DNA of 8,234 nucleotides, taken from NCBI GenBank assembly GCA_902797125.1, contig CADBRS010000164.1, positions 1 to 8,234 on the forward strand, read 5' to 3'. The notes under the pieces are model-generated. The model saw only the letters and a list, made by a program, of their open reading frames with translations. It was not told where the DNA came from and made no database searches. This document shows positions 6,339 through 8,234 of this stretch, piece by piece. Each line of letters begins with the position of its first letter. Positions within the stretch are counted from its first letter, which is position 1. The translations under genes and the position numbers were made by a program. The stretch is from an uncultured Ruminococcus sp. Lineage in GTDB: Bacteria; Bacillota; Clostridia; Oscillospirales; CAG-272.

Positions 6339-7640
6339 TTAAGCCTTTTTCGTTCCGCACTCCTTGCAGAATTTTGCATTTTCCGCATTTTTGGTTCCGC
6401 ATTGCGGGCAGACCCATTCGCCGGACGCTTCCGGTTTCTTCGCTCCGCATTCCGGGCAGAACTTGCCTGTGCATTTGGCGCCGCAGGAAGGACACGTCCA
6501 TGTGTCAGGCTCAGGCTTCTTCGCACCGCACTCGGGGCAGAATTTGCCTGTGCACTTGGCACCGCAGGAAGGACAGGTCCACGTATCTTTGGCTGCCGCA
6601 GCCTGCTGGGCGGCCTGCTGTTGCTGCATTTGCTGTTGCTGTTGCATCTGAGCCGCGTTGTTGGCCGAAGCGGTCGCCATGAAGTTCCCGGACGCGTTCA
6701 TCCCGATACCCATGCCCATGAAAGCGGCAGTCGCGCCGTTGGAATTGCTTCCTGCACTCTCGATACCGCGGGCCACAGCGCCCTGAACATATCCTTCGCG
6801 GACGGTGGGGTCGCCGAGCATAGCGCCCTGGTTCCGGAGGTTGATGAGTTTCTTGGATTCCTCGTCGTAGGAAACGCTGGCGATGCCGACGGACAAAACT
6901 TCAAAACCGCGGAGTTCTCTCCAGGTCTCGTCCAGACATGTGGACATATGTTTGGAGAGTTCTACGGATTTGCTGACTACGTGGGAGATACGGACGCCTT
7001 CCGCACTCATCTGGTTGACGGCGGTCTGGAGGGCTTCCAGGAATTCGCTCATATACTGCTCGTTGATATCCTGGATCTCCACGTGCGTCGCGTTGTTCGC
7101 AATGACGTTGACATAGAACTTCAAAGGATCCCGGATGATGACGGAATAAGTTCCGAATGCCCGGATATACAGTTCTGCATTGTAGAAATTGTCGAAATAG
7201 TTGACCGGCGTACGGGTGCCGAATTTGATGCCCTTGATCTCCTTGGTGTTGATATAGAAGACCTGCTGTTTGTAGGACGGAACGCCTGCGAAACGGATAC
7301 GGTTGAACATATCCTTGAGCGAGTCTCCGAACTGACCGTTGAACATGGAGGGAGCGGAAGAGTTCTTGACTTCGTAGTACCCTTCCTCGGCCGTATAGTC
7401 TACGATCTTACCGCCGTCCACCAAGATCATGAACTGATTGGGGTAGACGTGGATGATGGAACCGTCTGAGATAACGTCTTCGGTCCCTTTTCTGTTGTTG
7501 TTTCTTTTATCTCTGGGTCTGACTTTCGTGCCTTTGGTGAATACGGTGTTTTCACCCATATCGGACGCTTCGATGACCTCTTCCCAGCTGTCAGCAAATG
7601 TGCCGCCTATCGCGCGCAATGTGGCTTTGATGATACCCAT
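6339..7640 (-). CDS. SPFH-domain (virion core/YdjI-like) protein with three zinc ribbons
   Basis: A 433-residue protein. It opens MGIIKATLRAIGGTFADSW, the typical YdjI-type N-terminus. An SPFH (flotillin/stomatin-like) domain covers about 60-270. Then come a Gly/Ala/Met-rich stretch (300-330), a Gln-rich linker (331-347) and three CxxC...CxxC zinc ribbons: C356/C359/C368/C371, C383/C386/C395/C398 and C411/C414/C425/C428. The first two are identical over 26 residues. SPFH proteins form oligomeric scaffolds at membranes, and the B. subtilis YdjI acts with YdjG/YdjH and PspA in envelope stress. There is no obvious membrane helix, so membrane contact is probably through partners. The start chosen is ATG 7640, with AGGAG 7 bases upstream. 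A TTG seven codons earlier is in frame but overlaps the region before that ribosome site. It is the first gene of the operon, behind a strong promoter at 7698-7726. Three ribbons make it longer than the YdjI form I recall, which has one ribbon. Confidence 0.9.
   Translation of the reverse strand: MGIIKATLRAIGGTFADSWEEVIEASDMGENTVFTKGTKVRPRDKRNNNRKGTEDVISDGSIIHVYPNQFMILVDGGKIVDYTAEEGYYEVKNSSAPSMFNGQFGDSLKDMFNRIRFAGVPSYKQQVFYINTKEIKGIKFGTRTPVNYFDNFYNAELYIRAFGTYSVIIRDPLKFYVNVIANNATHVEIQDINEQYMSEFLEALQTAVNQMSAEGVRISHVVSKSVELSKHMSTCLDETWRELRGFEVLSVGIASVSYDEESKKLINLRNQGAMLGDPTVREGYVQGAVARGIESAGSNSNGATAAFMGMGIGMNASGNFMATASANNAAQMQQQQQMQQQQAAQQAAAAKDTWTCPSCGAKCTGKFCPECGAKKPEPDTWTCPSCGAKCTGKFCPECGAKKPEASGEWVCPQCGTKNAENAKFCKECGTKKA
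6426..6587 (-). repeat. Tandem 81-base repeat encoding duplicated zinc ribbon
   Basis: Two adjacent 81-base units (6507-6587 and 6426-6506) encode residues 352-378 and 379-405 of the SPFH protein. The first 26 residues of each are identical and the 27th differs (Pro or Ala). The DNA copies differ at about ten positions, all silent, so the duplication is not recent or has been held by selection on the protein. Confidence 0.9.
6588..6656 (-). repeat. Gln/Ala-rich low-complexity linker coding sequence
   Basis: Repeated CAG/CAA codons encode a run of Gln, Met and Ala (residues 329-351 of the SPFH protein, including five and four consecutive Gln). It separates the SPFH domain from the zinc ribbons and is probably a flexible or coiled linker. 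Repeat length may vary between strains. Confidence 0.8.
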
Positions 7641-7647
7641 GGTTTGA

Positions 7648-7652
7648 CTCCT
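7648..7652 (-). promoter_or_regulatory. Ribosome binding site deciding the SPFH gene start
   Basis: Minus-strand AGGAG lies 7 bases before ATG 7640. It favours the start MGIIKAT over the in-frame TTG at 7661, which has no ribosome site of this quality. Confidence 0.85.
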
Positions 7653-7670
7653 GATTTTCAAATAATGTCT

Positions 7671-7684
7671 GCGTGTCTACACGC
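7671..7684. promoter_or_regulatory. Perfect inverted repeat GCGTGTCTACACGC in the SPFH gene leader
   Basis: Six-base arms GCGTGT and ACACGC are separated by two bases. It begins about 7 bases downstream of the predicted start of the SPFH operon transcript. In DNA it has the form of a dimeric repressor operator. In RNA it could form a 5-bp stem with a UAGA loop near the 5' end. The sequence does not match a binding site that I recognise. Confidence 0.45.
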
Positions 7685-7697
7685 TTTTTCAGTATAC

Positions 7698-7726
7698 AGT
7701 ATATAACAAAACTTGAAAATATGCAA
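7698..7726 (-). promoter_or_regulatory. Sigma-A promoter of the SPFH/zinc-ribbon/TPM operon
   Basis: Minus-strand TTGCAT (7721-7726) and TATACT (7698-7703) with a 17-base spacer, both close to consensus (4 and 5 of 6). The predicted transcript starts near 7691, giving a leader of about 50 bases. A second TATACT follows at 7691-7696 but lacks a good -35 box. No sigma-W type promoter (TGAAAC...CGTA) was seen, although the B. subtilis counterpart operon is sigma-W controlled. Confidence 0.7.
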
Positions 7727-7777
7727 GTATATGCCAACCAAAAAATGGAAGATCGGCGGAACTGTCCCGGACCCGGA

Positions 7778-7806
7778 TTGCTTTTTTCGAAAAAGCAGTG
7801 TAAAAT
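7778..7806 (+). promoter_or_regulatory. Sigma-A promoter of the DUF362-type gene
   Basis: TTGCTT (7778-7783) and TAAAAT (7801-7806) with a 17-base spacer. The transcript should start near 7813, about 50 bases before the start codon. The -35 box and most of the spacer are occupied by a near-palindrome (7779-7797). Confidence 0.7.
7779..7797. promoter_or_regulatory. Inverted repeat overlapping the -35 box, possible operator
   Basis: TGCTTTTTTCGAAAAAGCA: eight-base arms TGCTTTTT and AAAAAGCA around a 3-base centre, with a 12-base perfect palindrome inside. It covers part of the -35 box and the spacer of the plus-strand promoter, the place where a repressor would block polymerase. It lacks the GC-rich stem and downstream T-run of a terminator. 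No known regulator is assigned. Confidence 0.5.
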
Positions 7807-7807
7807 A

Positions 7808-7841
7808 GGGCTGAAGGATCCTTCTGTGATCCCTTCAGTCC
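7808..7841 (+). promoter_or_regulatory. Stem-loop at the 5' end of the DUF362-type transcript
   Basis: GGGCTGAAGG (7808-7817) pairs with CCTTCAGTCC (7832-7841) with one G-U pair, extended by ATC/GAT with a single bulged C and a 7-base loop. The predicted transcript start falls inside the left arm, so a stem of about 7-8 bp would still form at the extreme 5' end. It could stabilise the mRNA or, as DNA, act as an operator. It stops 9 bases short of the AGAGG ribosome site. Confidence 0.45.
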
Positions 7842-7862
7842 TCCAAGAAGAGAGGTAGTCCT

Positions 7863-8234
7863 ATGACCGCAAAGATGCCTGTCCCCGGCAGCCGGGGAGA
7901 CCGCTATGTACCCTTTGACCGACGCACCGGTCCCGAATCCGTCGTTTTTTTCACAAGAGATCTGTCTCCGGACGGTCTGATCCGGATCTATGACCGCGTC
8001 AGCAGCGTCCTTCAGGGGAAAATCGCCGTGAAACTGCATACCGGAGAAGCGGAAGGACCGAACATCATCCCAAGGCCCTGGGTCAAAGCGCTGTTCGAAT
8101 CCCGCATCCCGGACGCGACCATCATTGAAACGAATACCTACTATGAAGGCAGCAGATATACGACCGAAGACCACAGAAAAACGCTGGAGATCAACGGCTG
8201 GACGTTCTGCCCCGTCGATATCACGGACGCCGAA
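7863..8234 (+). CDS. DUF362 domain-containing protein, C-terminus cut by window edge
   Basis: The first 124 codons of a gene that continues past the right edge. ATG at 7863 follows AGAGG at 7 bases spacing. After a short N-terminal extension, residues 25-124 match the start of DUF362 proteins as I know them: VVFFTRDL, then GKIAVKLHTGEAEG (52-65), IIPRPWVKALFE (68-79), a T-I-I-E-T-N-T-Y-Y-E-G segment (86-96) and an INGW stretch (110-113). In this family the later part often carries ferredoxin-like 4Fe-4S cysteines, which would lie outside the window, and the biochemical role is unsettled. It is transcribed divergently from the SPFH operon and need not be functionally linked. The assignment is good for the family but says little about function. 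Confidence 0.85.
   Translation, partial: MTAKMPVPGSRGDRYVPFDRRTGPESVVFFTRDLSPDGLIRIYDRVSSVLQGKIAVKLHTGEAEGPNIIPRPWVKALFESRIPDATIIETNTYYEGSRYTTEDHRKTLEINGWTFCPVDITDAE

Noticed and set aside
6312..7469. Plus-strand open frame of 385 codons opposite the SPFH gene
   Set aside because: It is antisense to a gene with clear domains, has no ribosome site and its product (runs of Arg, Leu and Cys from the repeated ribbons) looks like a shadow.
7779..7797. Reading the T-run/A-run palindrome as a bidirectional terminator
   Set aside because: The stem is almost entirely A-T pairs and no gene ends here. Both flanking genes start outward, so an operator is more likely.
7673..7858. Possible small plus-strand gene of 61 codons in the intergenic region
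   Set aside because: It starts with GTG without a ribosome site and runs through both promoters and the leader hairpin.
7689..8174. Minus-strand open frame of 161 codons across the right intergenic region
   Set aside because: It is antisense to the DUF362-type gene and covers both divergent promoters. No ribosome site.

Overview
The window looks like chromosomal DNA of an anaerobic, moderately GC-rich Bacillota, most likely a member of Clostridia. The evidence is a Gram-positive type SecA, a Bacillus ydjG/ydjH/ydjI-like gene set, a DUF362-type protein of the kind common in anaerobes, strong AGGAG-type ribosome sites and near-consensus sigma-A promoters. No phage, transposon, CRISPR, tRNA or rRNA sequence was seen. 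The assignment to Clostridia is an inference from gene content and style, not from a marker-gene match.

Layout. Six genes lie on the minus strand and read right to left from 7640. They are an SPFH-domain (virion-core/YdjI-like) protein with three C-terminal zinc ribbons (6339-7640), a TFIIB-type zinc-ribbon membrane protein (5232-6290), a TPM-domain secreted or anchored membrane protein (4365-5219), secA (1519-4269), and two polytopic membrane proteins of unknown function (805-1515 and 1-777, the latter running off the left edge). Gaps are 48, 12, 95, 3 and 27 bases with no convincing intrinsic terminator, so all six may share a transcript, with a possible extra weak promoter in front of secA. 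On the plus strand a DUF362-type gene starts at 7863 and runs off the right edge. A 222-base divergent intergenic region (7641-7862) holds one good sigma-A promoter in each direction and several inverted repeats.

How the genes fit together. The SPFH, zinc-ribbon and TPM proteins correspond in family to YdjI, YdjG and YdjH of Bacillus subtilis, where they are encoded with the PspA homologue YdjF in an envelope-stress operon. Here pspA is absent from the visible cluster and the three genes are followed by secA, the ATPase of the general secretion pathway. A membrane-stress module is therefore joined to the translocase motor. The two membrane proteins after secA share size and topology and may be diverged relatives of each other. 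They take the place where prfB follows secA in many Bacillota.

The most notable points are the PspA-less stress module placed in front of secA, the exact 26-residue zinc-ribbon duplication that has diverged only at silent sites, and the symmetric promoter architecture of the divergent region.
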